A stretch of 64,000 nt of DNA, taken from the NCBI RefSeq assembly GCF_003569765.1, contig NZ_QXMG01000002.1:170283-234282 (forward strand), read 5' to 3'. The position numbers and the translations under genes are program-made. The notes under the pieces were generated by a model, which was not told the DNA's origin, did no database searches, and saw nothing but the letters and a program-made list of their open reading frames with translations. Below, piece by piece: positions 35,429 to 44,107 of this stretch. The DNA is from Caldimonas tepidiphila (GTDB taxonomy: Bacteria; Pseudomonadota; Gammaproteobacteria; Burkholderiales; Burkholderiaceae_C). The first letter of the stretch is position 1. Each line of letters begins with the position of its first letter.

Positions 35429-35503
35429 TCAGCGCGCCGCGATGTACATCGTGATCTCGAAGCCGAAGCGCATTTCGACAGCTTGGGGTTTTTGCCAGTT
35501 CAT
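35429..35503 (-). CDS. pqqA: PQQ precursor peptide PqqA
   Basis: 24-residue peptide [20 protein letters not shown] ending IAAR. Glu16 and Tyr20 are spaced E-x3-Y, the residues joined to form [11 protein letters not shown] matches the PqqA consensus (GFEVTMY). GGAG lies seven bases before the ATG. It heads the pqqABCDE operon. No pqqF/G protease gene is visible in the window. Confidence 0.97.
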   Translation of the reverse strand: MNWQKPQAVEMRFGFEITMYIAAR

Positions 35504-35685
35504 GAAAATCTCCGGAAGGATTAGTCGATTCGTGGAACAGCGGACATCGCATCTCGCGGTGCCGGGGATATTCTGCGGCGCGGGAATCGCGGGCCACAGC
35601 GCGCGGCGCGTGATTCAGTGCTCATGAATTTCATGAAGCGATGGCCGGGAAACTACCGGGTGATTCACGCCCTTACACTGGCGGC

Positions 35686-36645
35686 ATGCAGGAGACGTAT
35701 CGGGCCGCGCAGGCGGTGGAGTCGGGAATGCTCGCGGTCGGCGGCGGCCATCGCCTCCATTACGAGCTGTCGGGCGCCGGGGACGGCATCCCGGTGCTCT
35801 GCCTGCACGGCGGCCCCGGCAGCGGCTGCGGCCCGCGCCTGCGCTCGCTCTACGACGGCACGCGCCATCGCATCGTCTGCTTCGATCAGCGGGGCGCCGG
35901 GCGCAGCGAGCCGCAGGGCGAGACGCGCGACAACCGCACGCCGGACCTCGTCGCCGACATCGAGCGACTGCGCGTCCACCTCGGCGTCGACCGCTGGCTC
36001 GTCAGCGGCGGCTCCTGGGGCGCCGCGCTCGCGGTGGCCTACGCGGCCGCGCACCCGCAGGCGGTCGGCGCGCTGCTGCTGCGCTCGGTGTTCCTGACCG
36101 GCGACGCGGACCTCGACTGGTTCTTCGGCGAGGCCGCCGCCGCCGTCGCGCCGCGCGAATGGGCCGCGCTGCGCCGCTGCTGGGACGCGCCGCTGCAAGG
36201 CCGCGACGTGCCCGCCGCGCTGGCGCGGGCGCTGGACGACGCGGGGCGCGCCGGCGAGGTCGCGCAGGCCTGGCGATGCTACGAGGCGGCGCTGTGCCTG
36301 CCCGGCGCGCCGCCGCCGGCCCCGCCGGCCGACGCGGCGGGCCGCGCCGCGCTGGTGGCCAAGTACCGGCTGCAGGCGGCCTACCTGTCGCGGCGCTGCG
36401 ACCTCGGCGAGGAGGCGCTGCTCGCGGCGGCCGGCACGCTGCGCGGCCTGCCCTGCGTGGTGCTGCATGGCACCGCGGACCGCGTGTGCCGGCCGCTCAA
36501 CGCGGCGCGGCTCGCCGCCGCGATCGACGGCGCGCGGCTGCAGTGGATCGAGGGCGCCGGCCACGATCCCTTCGACGCGGCGATGCAGGCGGCCTTCACC
36601 GGCTGGCAGCGCCGCTTCCATCCTGACGGCGGCTTCGGCTCGTGA
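35686..36645 (+). CDS. alpha/beta hydrolase, proline iminopeptidase-like (S33)
   Basis: 319 residues: LHGGPGSGCGPRLRSLYD (oxyanion region), FDQRGAGRSEP and the nucleophile elbow VSGGSWGAALAVAYA, with a C-terminal His in GAGHDPFDAAM. All three are prolyl-iminopeptidase features. It is divergent from pqqA with 182 bases between, and its stop overlaps the GTG of the histidine kinase by four bases. A role in trimming the PqqA-derived peptide is conceivable but speculative. The Shine-Dalgarno is poor; an ATG at 35641 is an alternative start. Confidence 0.85.
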   Translation: MQETYRAAQAVESGMLAVGGGHRLHYELSGAGDGIPVLCLHGGPGSGCGPRLRSLYDGTRHRIVCFDQRGAGRSEPQGETRDNRTPDLVADIERLRVHLGVDRWLVSGGSWGAALAVAYAAAHPQAVGALLLRSVFLTGDADLDWFFGEAAAAVAPREWAALRRCWDAPLQGRDVPAALARALDDAGRAGEVAQAWRCYEAALCLPGAPPPAPPADAAGRAALVAKYRLQAAYLSRRCDLGEEALLAAAGTLRGLPCVVLHGTADRVCRPLNAARLAAAIDGARLQWIEGAGHDPFDAAMQAAFTGWQRRFHPDGGFGS

Positions 36646-38057
36646 GCCTGCGGCTGCGGCTGAACCTGGCGATCGCGCTGCTGTCGCTCGCCTTCATCGG
36701 CGTGATGGCGGCGCTGCAGGTCGAGGCGACGCGCCGCAGCGTGCGCGAGGAGATCGACGCCTCGCACCGCATCGCGACCCAGCTGCTCGTGCAGGTCGAC
36801 CGGGCCTATGCGCAGGGCGACGAGCAGGTGCTGCTGCAGTTCCTCGGCAGGCTGGGGCGGGTGCGCTCCAACGAGCTGAGCCTCGTCGGCGACGACGGCC
36901 GGGTGCGCTACCAATCGCCGCCCTCGCCCTACCGGGTGGGGCAACAGGCGCCGGCGTGGTTCGACGCGCTCGTCTCGCCGCCGCTGCAGCCGCGCGAGGT
37001 CCGCATCCAGAACGCGACACTGCGCATCGTGCCGATCGCCTCGCGCGCAGTGCTCGACGGCTGGGACGACGTGCGGCTGCTGCTCGGCGCCGGCGCCGGC
37101 TTCATGCTGCTGACGCTCGCAGTGGTGGCGTGGCTGGTGGCGCGGGCCACCGCGCCCTTCGAGCGCATCGAGAAGGCCCTGGTGGAGCTCGAGGGCGGCG
37201 CCTGGGGCACGCGCGTGCCGCCGGTGCGGGGGCGCGAGGCCTCGCGCATCCGCGACGCGATCAACCGCGTCGCGGAGACGCTGCCGGAGCGGATGGCGGC
37301 GCGCGCCGCCGAGCTCGCCGCGCGCGAGCAGCTCGAGGCGAGCCGCGCCTTCGGCGAGCAGCTGCAGTCGCGCATCGAGCAGGAGCGCGCGATGCTCGCG
37401 CGCGAGCTGCACGACGAGTTCGGGCAGTCGGTCACCGCGATCCGCAGCCTCGCCGGCGCGATCGGCCGCCGCGCCGGGGACGATGCGACGATCGGCGACG
37501 CCGCAGCGCTGATCGACGATGCCGCGCGCCGCAGCTACGCCGGGATGCAGCGCCTGATCGCCAACCTCAGGCCGATGGCGCTCGACACGCTGGGCCTCGG
37601 CGCGGCGCTCGAGGACCTCGTGGCGCGCTGGCAGGCGCAGCCGGACGTGCCGCGGCTGGCGCTGCGGGTCGAGGCGCCGCTCGACGGCCTGTCGCCCGCG
37701 GTGTCGCTGGCCGCGTTCCGCATCGTGCAGGAGGCGCTCGGCAACGCGATCCGGCACGCGCAGGCCTCGGCCGTGACGATCGCGCTGCTGCGCGAGGGGC
37801 AGGGGCTGCGGGTGCGGATCGACGACGACGGCGCGGGCCTGCCGTCCGCGCCACCCGCAGCCGGCAGCGGCAACCTGCGCGGCGGCTTCGGCCTGCACAG
37901 CATGCGCGAGCGGGCCGAGGTGCTGGGCGGACGGCTCGCCGTCGGCGCCGCGCCCGGCGGCCGCGGCACGCGGATCGAGGCCTGGCTGCCCGACGGCGGC
38001 AGCGGGCGGCATCCCGCCGGGACGAGGCATGCGCAGCAGCAGGAGGAGGCGACGTGA
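36642..38057 (+). CDS. membrane sensor histidine kinase (HisKA_3, NarL-type)
   Basis: 471 residues, GTG start overlapping the hydrolase stop. An N-terminal helix (LNLAIALLSLAFIGVMAAL) and a second (LLLGAGAGFMLLTLAVVAWLVA, about 147-168) enclose a periplasmic sensor of about 115 residues. A HAMP-like linker follows, then HisKA_3 with the phospho-histidine in ARELHDEFGQSVTAIRSL (near residue 257) and an HATPase domain (ALGNAIRHA; GGFGLHSMRERAEVLGG). It is paired with the LuxR-type regulator by a four-base overlap. The closeness to pqq genes suggests control of quinoprotein oxidation. Confidence 0.9.
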   Translation: MSLRLRLNLAIALLSLAFIGVMAALQVEATRRSVREEIDASHRIATQLLVQVDRAYAQGDEQVLLQFLGRLGRVRSNELSLVGDDGRVRYQSPPSPYRVGQQAPAWFDALVSPPLQPREVRIQNATLRIVPIASRAVLDGWDDVRLLLGAGAGFMLLTLAVVAWLVARATAPFERIEKALVELEGGAWGTRVPPVRGREASRIRDAINRVAETLPERMAARAAELAAREQLEASRAFGEQLQSRIEQERAMLARELHDEFGQSVTAIRSLAGAIGRRAGDDATIGDAAALIDDAARRSYAGMQRLIANLRPMALDTLGLGAALEDLVARWQAQPDVPRLALRVEAPLDGLSPAVSLAAFRIVQEALGNAIRHAQASAVTIALLREGQGLRVRIDDDGAGLPSAPPAAGSGNLRGGFGLHSMRERAEVLGGRLAVGAAPGGRGTRIEAWLPDGGSGRHPAGTRHAQQQEEAT

Positions 38058-38707
38058 TCCGCGTGATGATCGTGGACGACCACGCGATGGTGCGGGTCGG
38101 TTTCCGGCTGCTGCTGCAGTCGGTGCAGGACATGGAGGTGGTGGCCGAGGCCGACAGCGGCGCCGAGGCGCTGCGGCTCTACGACGCGGTGCGCCCCGAC
38201 GTGCTGATCATGGACGTGGCGATGGGCGGCGCGAGCGGCCTGGACGCGACGCACCGCATCCTCGCGCGCGACCCGCAGGCGCGCGTGCTCGGGCTGTCGG
38301 CGCACGAGGACAGCAGCTTCGTGCGGCACATGATGAAGGCGGGCGCGCTCGGCTACCTGTCCAAGCGCAGCGCGCCGGAATCGCTGCTCGACGCGGTGCG
38401 CGCGGTGCATGCGCGCCGGCCCTGGATCGACCCGCTGCTCGCGCAGCAGCTCGCGCTGCAGAGCGTCTGCGGCACCGGGGACAGTCCGCTGTCGCGCCTG
38501 TCGGAGCGCGAGTTCGAGGTCTTCCTGCACCTCGCGCGCGGGCTGTCGGTGAACCGCATCGCCGAGCTGCTGTCGCTGTCGCCACGCACCGTCGGCACCC
38601 ACCTCTACAACGTCAAGCACAAGCTCGAGGCCGGCAACCAGGCCGAGCTCACGCTGATCGCGATCCGCCAGCGCCTGATCGAGCTGCCGGGGGCGGGCGG
38701 GGGCTGA
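38054..38707 (+). CDS. LuxR/NarL-family response regulator
   Basis: 217 residues, GTG start. Receiver domain with MIVDDHAMVRVGFRLLL, acceptor Asp in VLIMDVAMGG and Lys in GYLSKRSAPE. The C-terminal LuxR helix-turn-helix is LSEREFEVFLHLARGLSVNRIAELLSLSPRTVGTHLYNVKHKL. It is the cognate partner of the kinase just upstream and the last gene of the three-gene operon. The targets are unknown; the divergent pqq operon is the obvious first candidate. Confidence 0.92.
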   Translation: MIRVMIVDDHAMVRVGFRLLLQSVQDMEVVAEADSGAEALRLYDAVRPDVLIMDVAMGGASGLDATHRILARDPQARVLGLSAHEDSSFVRHMMKAGALGYLSKRSAPESLLDAVRAVHARRPWIDPLLAQQLALQSVCGTGDSPLSRLSEREFEVFLHLARGLSVNRIAELLSLSPRTVGTHLYNVKHKLEAGNQAELTLIAIRQRLIELPGAGGG

Positions 38708-39204
38708 GCAGCGCATCGAGGCTTTTGCCGGATCTGCTTCCGGATATCGGGCCGGATCCTTCGGGATGGCCGCATGGCTGCGCGGCGAGCGCGCCCGGCC
38801 TCCCGCGGAAAAGAGCAGAAGAGATTTGATCCGGTCGCGGCATTACGGCCTTGCTTCCGGCGAACCGTCCTCTGGCCGATCTTGTCTTGCCGCCATTCGG
38901 GTGGGCAAGAGCCGAGGGGGCCGTGTGCATTGCCGAAAAGGACGCAGGCGTTCCGCAGGGAGCTAAGAAAAGCTGGCGGGTCTCCCTCGCGACTGTCTGG
39001 CTCCGAGGAAATCCACCCCTATTCCAAGTCCCCTCTGCGAATTACCGAAAAGGTAAGGGGTGCAACAAAAATGGAAATGGACGGTGGGGGAGTGGATGAA
39101 GAAACTGCTCGCCTGGCAGGGAACGAAGAAGTCTTCGCGACCTTGTTAACGTTAACACCAATAGGTGCGGCACTCTCACCACGATTCTTGGAGACAGTAG
39201 AAAA
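38708..39204. other. 497-base intergenic region before the GH3 gene
   Basis: No convincing gene. Short repeats of CCGGAT lie at 38736-38757. A 14-bp palindrome (39144-39157) sits near the GH3 start. GC drops in the last 150 bases, as expected of a promoter. Confidence 0.6.
39144..39157. promoter_or_regulatory. LacI-type operator candidate upstream of GH3 gene
   Basis: TGTTAACGTTAACA is a perfect 14-bp palindrome, 47 bases before the GH3 ATG. A central CpG in an A/T-flanked palindrome is typical of LacI/GalR-family operators of sugar-utilisation genes. No LacI-family gene is present in the window. Confidence 0.5.
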
Positions 39205-41811
39205 ATGCAAGCACGATTCATCGCAAGGAAGACCGTCCTCGCACTTGCGGTCAGCGCAGCGCTGTCCGTCGGCCTCGTTGCCTGCGGCGGTTCGGATGGC
39301 GGCGGCCCGGACGGCAATGTCCCCGTTCAGGCAAGCCACGCCTGGATGACGGCGGCCATCGTTGCCCAGCAGACCGCGGCCAAGTCGGACGCGGACAAGG
39401 AGGCGGTGGCCAACCGGCGCGCCAAGCTGCTCCTTGCGGCGATGACGCTCGAGCAGAAGATGCAGCAGCTGACCGGCGCCATGCCGGAGATCGTGCCCGA
39501 ATTGCCGGAGTGCTACGGCGCCCGGCACGTCACCGGCATCGCCGAGCTCAGCATCCCGACGCTGCGGATCACGAACGGCCCGGTCGGCCTCGGCCAGAAC
39601 GACTGCGTGGCGGCGAGCCTGTACGACGACGTCAAGGCGGGCAAGACCCGCTTCACCGTCGCCTACACCCATCCCTCGTCCGCCAAGGCGACGGCGCTGC
39701 CGTCCGCGCTGGGAGCGGCCGCGTCCTTCGATCCCGCGGTGGCCGCCGCGTACGGCGATGTCATCGGCACCGAGATGAACAACCTGGCGCTGCACGTGTT
39801 CGAGGCGCCCGGCCTCAACATGGCGCGCATCCCGGTGCTCGGCCGCAACTTCGAGTACTTCGGCGAGGATCCCTACCTCACCGGCGTGATGGGCGTGGCC
39901 GAGACCAAGGCCGTGCAGGCCAAGGGCCTGATCGCGATGCCGAAGCACTACGCTGCCAACGAGCAGGAATCGAACCGCATGAACGTCCAGCAGACCGTCG
40001 ATCGACAGGTGCTGCGCGAGTTGTACCTGCTGCCCTTCGAGATGGCGGTGAAGGACGGCAAGGCCGCCTCCCTCATGTGCGCCTACAACTTCGTCAACGG
40101 CGTGCAGTCCTGCGAGAGCAAGGAACTGCTGACCGACGTGCTGCGCAACGACTGGGGCTTCACGGGCTACGTGCAGTCCGACTTCTTCGCGATGAAGAGC
40201 ACCGTCGGCACGATGCAGGCGGGCATGGACCACGAGATGCCGATCCCGCAGTACTGGTCCCCGACCAATCTCTCCGCCGCCCTGGCCTCCGGCGGGATCA
40301 GCACCGCGATGATCGACAAGGCGCTGGAGCGCCGCTACACCCAGATGTTCAAGTGGGGCATCTTCGATCGTCCGCTGAAGCAGACGCCCATCGATTTCAC
40401 CGCCAATGGCCAGGCAGCCCGCGACATCGGCACGAAGTCTGCCGTCCTGCTGCAGAACAACGGCGCGCTGCCCTTCGCCTCCACCGTGCGCGAGGTCGTG
40501 ATCTTCGGCAAGGCGACCCAGGTCTATGCCCAACAGGCGGTCGCCGGCGGGGTGATGGTGGGCAAGCCGATGGGCGCCGGCGGAGGAAGCTCGGACGTCG
40601 TTCCGAACTACACGGTGACTCCGGTCGAAGGCATCAAGAACACGCTGAAGGCGCTGGGCAACACCACGGCCGCCGTGCGGCTCATCCTGGTCGATGACGC
40701 GAACTCGACCGCGACGATCGACGGCCGGACCGTCGCGTTCTCGGAGGCGCTCGCCGCTGCGGCGGCGGCCGACGCGGTGGTCGTGATGGCCGGGACGATC
40801 TCGGAGGAGGGCGCGGACCGTCTGACGGCGGTCAGCGCCGGCGGCGGCACGGTGTTCACCCCGGGTGGCGGCAGTCCGGTGCTGGTGGCCCCCGGCACGA
40901 CGGCAGCCGACGGCAGCAGCCTCGACTGGTATGCCTCGTCCTCGCTGACCTTGCCGGCCACGGTCGACGGCACCAACGCGGTCAGGAACAGCCAGACGGT
41001 GGACATGATCAAGGCGATCATGGGTGCCTCCTCGACGATGGCCCGGAAGACGGCGCTGGTGCTCAAGGACAACGCCGGCATCTCCATGGATCCGGCGCTG
41101 GTGGGCACCGCAGGCCCCTCCATCCTGGAGGCGTGGTTCCCGGGACAGGAGGACGGCAACATCGTGGCCGACCTGCTGTTCGGCGTGAAGAACCCTTCGG
41201 GCAAGCTGCCGGTGACCTTCCCCCTGGTCGGCAAGAGCTTCCTCGACCACGCGACCCCGGAGCAGTTCCCCGGTGTCCTGGCCGCCGACGGCGTCACGCA
41301 GACCGTCAGCTACACCGAGGGTCTGCACATCGGCTATCGCTGGTACGACGCGAACATCAGCGGCCAGTGCGCGGTGGTGAACGGCTCGAACCCCTGCGTC
41401 GCCTTCCCGTTCGGTCACGGCCTGTCCTACACCACGTTCAGCGTCACTTCGCCGAGCGTGGCCTTGAACAACGCGACGCGGGCCTATGACGTGAAGGTCA
41501 AGGTCACCAACACGGGCAGAGTCGCCGGCTCCGAAGTCGTGCAGGTCTACCTGTCGCTGCCTGCCGGCGCCAGCTCGGTGGGCGTGGCGCAGCCGCCGAA
41601 GCGCCTGGTCGGCTTCCAGAAGGTCGAGCTGGCGCCGGGTGAGTCCAAGGACGTGACGGTCTCGATCAACCCGTCCGCGAGCAACCATCCCCTGAGCGTC
41701 TGGAGCCAGCAGTACAAGATGTGGATCACGCCTGCAGGGACCTACACGGTCTACGCTGGCACCTCGTCGGCACCCAAGGACCTTGCGGTGGCGGGCACGT
41801 TCAAGCGCTGA
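39205..41811 (+). CDS. glycoside hydrolase family 3 lipoprotein (beta-glucosidase-like)
   Basis: 868 residues. Lipoprotein signal with lipobox LVAC (Cys27) followed by a Gly-rich linker, so it is probably anchored in the outer membrane. GH3 N-terminal barrel: LRITNGPVGLGQNDC, KHYAANEQESNR (acid/base-region His/Lys), and the catalytic nucleophile Asp326 in GFTGYVQSDFFAMKS. A GH3 C-terminal domain (NNGALPFAS, VVVMAGTISEEGADR, EAWFPGQEDGNIVADLLFG, GKLPVTFP) and a fibronectin III-like domain (GSEVVQVYLS) follow. It hydrolyses beta-linked glucosides or xylosides. It is monocistronic, with a palindromic operator candidate before it and a strong hairpin after. Confidence 0.92.
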   Translation: MQARFIARKTVLALAVSAALSVGLVACGGSDGGGPDGNVPVQASHAWMTAAIVAQQTAAKSDADKEAVANRRAKLLLAAMTLEQKMQQLTGAMPEIVPELPECYGARHVTGIAELSIPTLRITNGPVGLGQNDCVAASLYDDVKAGKTRFTVAYTHPSSAKATALPSALGAAASFDPAVAAAYGDVIGTEMNNLALHVFEAPGLNMARIPVLGRNFEYFGEDPYLTGVMGVAETKAVQAKGLIAMPKHYAANEQESNRMNVQQTVDRQVLRELYLLPFEMAVKDGKAASLMCAYNFVNGVQSCESKELLTDVLRNDWGFTGYVQSDFFAMKSTVGTMQAGMDHEMPIPQYWSPTNLSAALASGGISTAMIDKALERRYTQMFKWGIFDRPLKQTPIDFTANGQAARDIGTKSAVLLQNNGALPFASTVREVVIFGKATQVYAQQAVAGGVMVGKPMGAGGGSSDVVPNYTVTPVEGIKNTLKALGNTTAAVRLILVDDANSTATIDGRTVAFSEALAAAAAADAVVVMAGTISEEGADRLTAVSAGGGTVFTPGGGSPVLVAPGTTAADGSSLDWYASSSLTLPATVDGTNAVRNSQTVDMIKAIMGASSTMARKTALVLKDNAGISMDPALVGTAGPSILEAWFPGQEDGNIVADLLFGVKNPSGKLPVTFPLVGKSFLDHATPEQFPGVLAADGVTQTVSYTEGLHIGYRWYDANISGQCAVVNGSNPCVAFPFGHGLSYTTFSVTSPSVALNNATRAYDVKVKVTNTGRVAGSEVVQVYLSLPAGASSVGVAQPPKRLVGFQKVELAPGESKDVTVSINPSASNHPLSVWSQQYKMWITPAGTYTVYAGTSSAPKDLAVAGTFKR

Positions 41812-41938
41812 TGTCCTTGCATCAAGGGCTGAGCTCTCTACCGATGCGCGAGCACTCCCCGCCGGAAGGCCGGACGCCAAGGCAGAGTTGATCAGCCGCT
41901 TCGATGCCGGGAGCGGAACGTGCAGGCCGCTCCCCTCA

Positions 41939-41966
41939 GCCGGCCGGGACACCCGTCCCGGCCGGC
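41939..41966 (+). terminator. strong terminator hairpin after GH3
   Basis: GCCGGCCGGGAC pairs perfectly with GTCCCGGCCGGC around ACCC (12 bp), followed by ATTCCCTTT. It lies 128 bases after the GH3 stop and 60 bases before the convergent LysR stop, so it may serve both directions. Confidence 0.7.
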
Positions 41967-42028
41967 ATTCCCTTTCGGAACGGAAACGCTCCGATCCGGG
42001 CCCGGCGGGCTGACGGCAGCCTCCCCAT

Positions 42029-42922
42029 CTAACCGGCGTTCACTTGCTCGTCGCGGAACTCCCGCACGGTTTCCAGCAGGGCATGAAGAAGGGGGGAGCG
42101 CTCATCCTTCAGATAGAAGCAGTGCAGATCCATGCAGGCCTTGCCCTGCATCTTCAAGGGGCGATAAACGATCCCGGGAAAACGGACGTTGGTCATCGAC
42201 CCGGGAACGAGCGTCACCGTGGAACTGATGTTGGCCTGGAGCGAGGCCATGATGACGTCGCCACAGGGCGTGGCGAACCGGGGCTCGAAACCATGTCGAC
42301 GACACAACTCCAGAGTTGTCGCCGCCGCCTCGGGCGAACTGCCGACGGTCCACGTCTGGCCTCGCAGGGCTTCGAAATGGATCACAGGGGTTTCCGCGAG
42401 AGGATGGCGCTCGTTGAGCGCCAGCCAGAGCGACTCGCTCGTGACGTGCTCCACCTGGATGTCGGCTTCATCGGGCAATAGCCGTTCGAACACCAGCAGC
42501 ACGCGCCCTTGACGGAGCGCCAGCACCTGCGCGGGGGTCTGCGCATAGTGCAGCATCAACTCCACGTCGGAGTGCGTCGCCCTGAAGCGGGCCAGCACTT
42601 CTGCAACAGGGCCGAAGATCGCCGATCCGTAGACCCCGATATCGAGCCGTCCGAGCTGTCCCAGGCCGGCACGCTTGGCCCGATGCGCGGCCTGCTCGAC
42701 CATGCCGCGGATGTTGCGCGCGTCACGCAGCAGCGCCTCGCCGGCTTGGGTCAGTTCCATTCCTCGCGGTGTCCGGTCGAACAGCTGGACCCCCAGTTCG
42801 GACTCCAGTGCCTGGATCTGCCGGCTCAAGGGCGGCTGGGACAGGTGCAGGCGCTCGGCTGCGCGTCCCAGGTGCCGCTCCTCCGCGACCGCGACGAAAT
42901 AGCTCAGCTGACGTAAATCCAT
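42029..42922 (-). CDS. LysR-family transcriptional regulator
   Basis: 297 residues: N-terminal winged helix MDLRQLSYFVAVAEERHLGR with AAERLHLSQPPLSRQIQALE, then a LysR substrate-binding domain (LGRLDIGVYGSAIFGPVAEVLARFRATHSDVELML). This resembles the BenM/CatM-type branch. Upstream of it, running the other way, is only a decayed FCD gene, so its target is not obvious. ATG 42922 gives the canonical start; upstream frame sequence is not conserved. Confidence 0.88.
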   Translation of the reverse strand: MDLRQLSYFVAVAEERHLGRAAERLHLSQPPLSRQIQALESELGVQLFDRTPRGMELTQAGEALLRDARNIRGMVEQAAHRAKRAGLGQLGRLDIGVYGSAIFGPVAEVLARFRATHSDVELMLHYAQTPAQVLALRQGRVLLVFERLLPDEADIQVEHVTSESLWLALNERHPLAETPVIHFEALRGQTWTVGSSPEAAATTLELCRRHGFEPRFATPCGDVIMASLQANISSTVTLVPGSMTNVRFPGIVYRPLKMQGKACMDLHCFYLKDERSPLLHALLETVREFRDEQVNAG

Positions 42923-43179
42923 GAGAGTGAGCTCTTGCCGATTAGGTAAGGAGTCTAACGAAATTGGGAATGGATGTTTTGCGACCGGTGGAGCAGACTG
43001 CACCGCGATTCGTGCCGGCGCTTCTCTTCGTCGCGGTCAAGCCGGGCAGAGAGGCAAGTCCGCCCGAATGGCCGTATCTGGCAGGAAAACGCGTGCGTGG
43101 GCGCAGGCCTCCCGCGGCGTCAGAGCACCTCCATCCCCGCAAATCCTCCCGAAGAGGAACCGCGAGATTACCGAGCATC

Positions 43180-43788
43180 ATGTCCACCAGACCAGCCCTT
43201 TTACCTTCCAGAGGCTTCGGCGAGCCGCAAGGCCGCTTCGACCTCGTCGAGCGTCTCTGTGCCGACGAAGCGCGACGCCCGGGCCGATCGCATCAGGCGG
43301 CTTTGCAATCCTCCGGCGCGAGGCGGTCTCCGCATGCGACCGATCCGGCCTTCGAGTTGCGTGTCGCACTGGAGGTCGAAGCCGCGGGGCTCGCGGCGCT
43401 TCGACACACCAGTTGCGAGCTCGACGAGATGCGCTCGGCCCTGGACGAGATCCGGCGGGCCGCAGGGCAGGGCGGGAGCATCGATTCCGCAGCGCGCCGC
43501 TTCCACCGCGCGCTGGTGGCCGCGACCCACAACGCCTACTTCGACAGCCTGTTCCTGGCGCTCCACGACCAGGCCGACACGCGTTGCTCCTTCGGCGTCC
43601 CCGCGGTCGGTGCCGCCTCGTGCGGCTGGCTGCGGCAGGCCTGCCTGGAATACGAGGCCCTCGCGCAGTCGATCGAGGGGCGCGACGCGAGCACCGCGCG
43701 GGCCTGCATGCGGGTCCACCTGTCCAACCGCAAGGCCCGCGCCCGCGAGGCCCGCATCGTGACGGCGGTGGCGGTCGACAGCCGCTGA
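43180..43788 (+). pseudogene. FCD-domain remnant of a GntR/FadR-type regulator
   Basis: From about residue 50 the frame reads FELRVALEVEAAGLAALRHTS, DEMRSALDEI, AARRFHRALVAATHNAYFDSLFLALHDQ, the effector-binding FCD domain of FadR/PdhR-type GntR regulators. The expected N-terminal winged helix is absent in all three forward frames, and the segment before it (residues 1-45) has no domain. It may be a truncated, inactive regulator, or an FCD-only protein. The ATG at 43180 has no clear Shine-Dalgarno (a purine-rich AGAGGAAC lies 27 bases upstream). Confidence 0.6.
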
Positions 43789-43810
43789 TCGGGCAGGACC
43801 CCGGCCCGGC

Positions 43811-43912
43811 TCAGCCGAAGAGCGAGAACAGGGACCAGATCAGCAGGCTCAGCACCAGCGACACGAGGATCGAGCCGAGGCAGCCGAGCTTGTTGGAGAA
43901 GAAGACGAACAT
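43811..43912 (-). CDS. 33-residue single-pass membrane protein
   Basis: MFVFFSNKLGCLGSILVSLV, then a Leu/Ile-rich helix and the ending LFSLFG. One transmembrane segment covers most of the protein. GGAG lies seven bases before the ATG. The frame is short but shows clear hydrophobic patterning in otherwise empty DNA. Similar very small FFSNKLG.LGS proteins are annotated as hypothetical in many high-GC bacteria (recalled, not checked). The function is unknown. Confidence 0.6.
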   Translation of the reverse strand: MFVFFSNKLGCLGSILVSLVLSLLIWSLFSLFG

Positions 43913-44107
43913 GCGGTCTCCGCGGGACAGGGGGGATGTCGGGCGCGGCAGCGGGGTGGGACTTCCGGTTCTCGCCGGCCGCGCGGTGGGGCATGGCCGT
44001 TCCCCGGCAAGCGGGATGCCGCTGGCGAGGGCGCGCGCCCGGCCAGCGGTGGCGCGGGGCCCGGCGGCCCCGCCTGCCGGGACGCAAGGGCGCCCCGGCT
44101 CGACACC

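Noticed and set aside
38736..38757. Three CCGGAT repeats as an operator array
   Set aside because: Irregular spacing, no palindromic extension and distant from any start; probably chance in GC-rich DNA.
43201..43719. Minus-strand 172-codon frame opposite the FCD remnant
   Set aside because: Antisense shadow; the plus strand shows clear FCD motifs.
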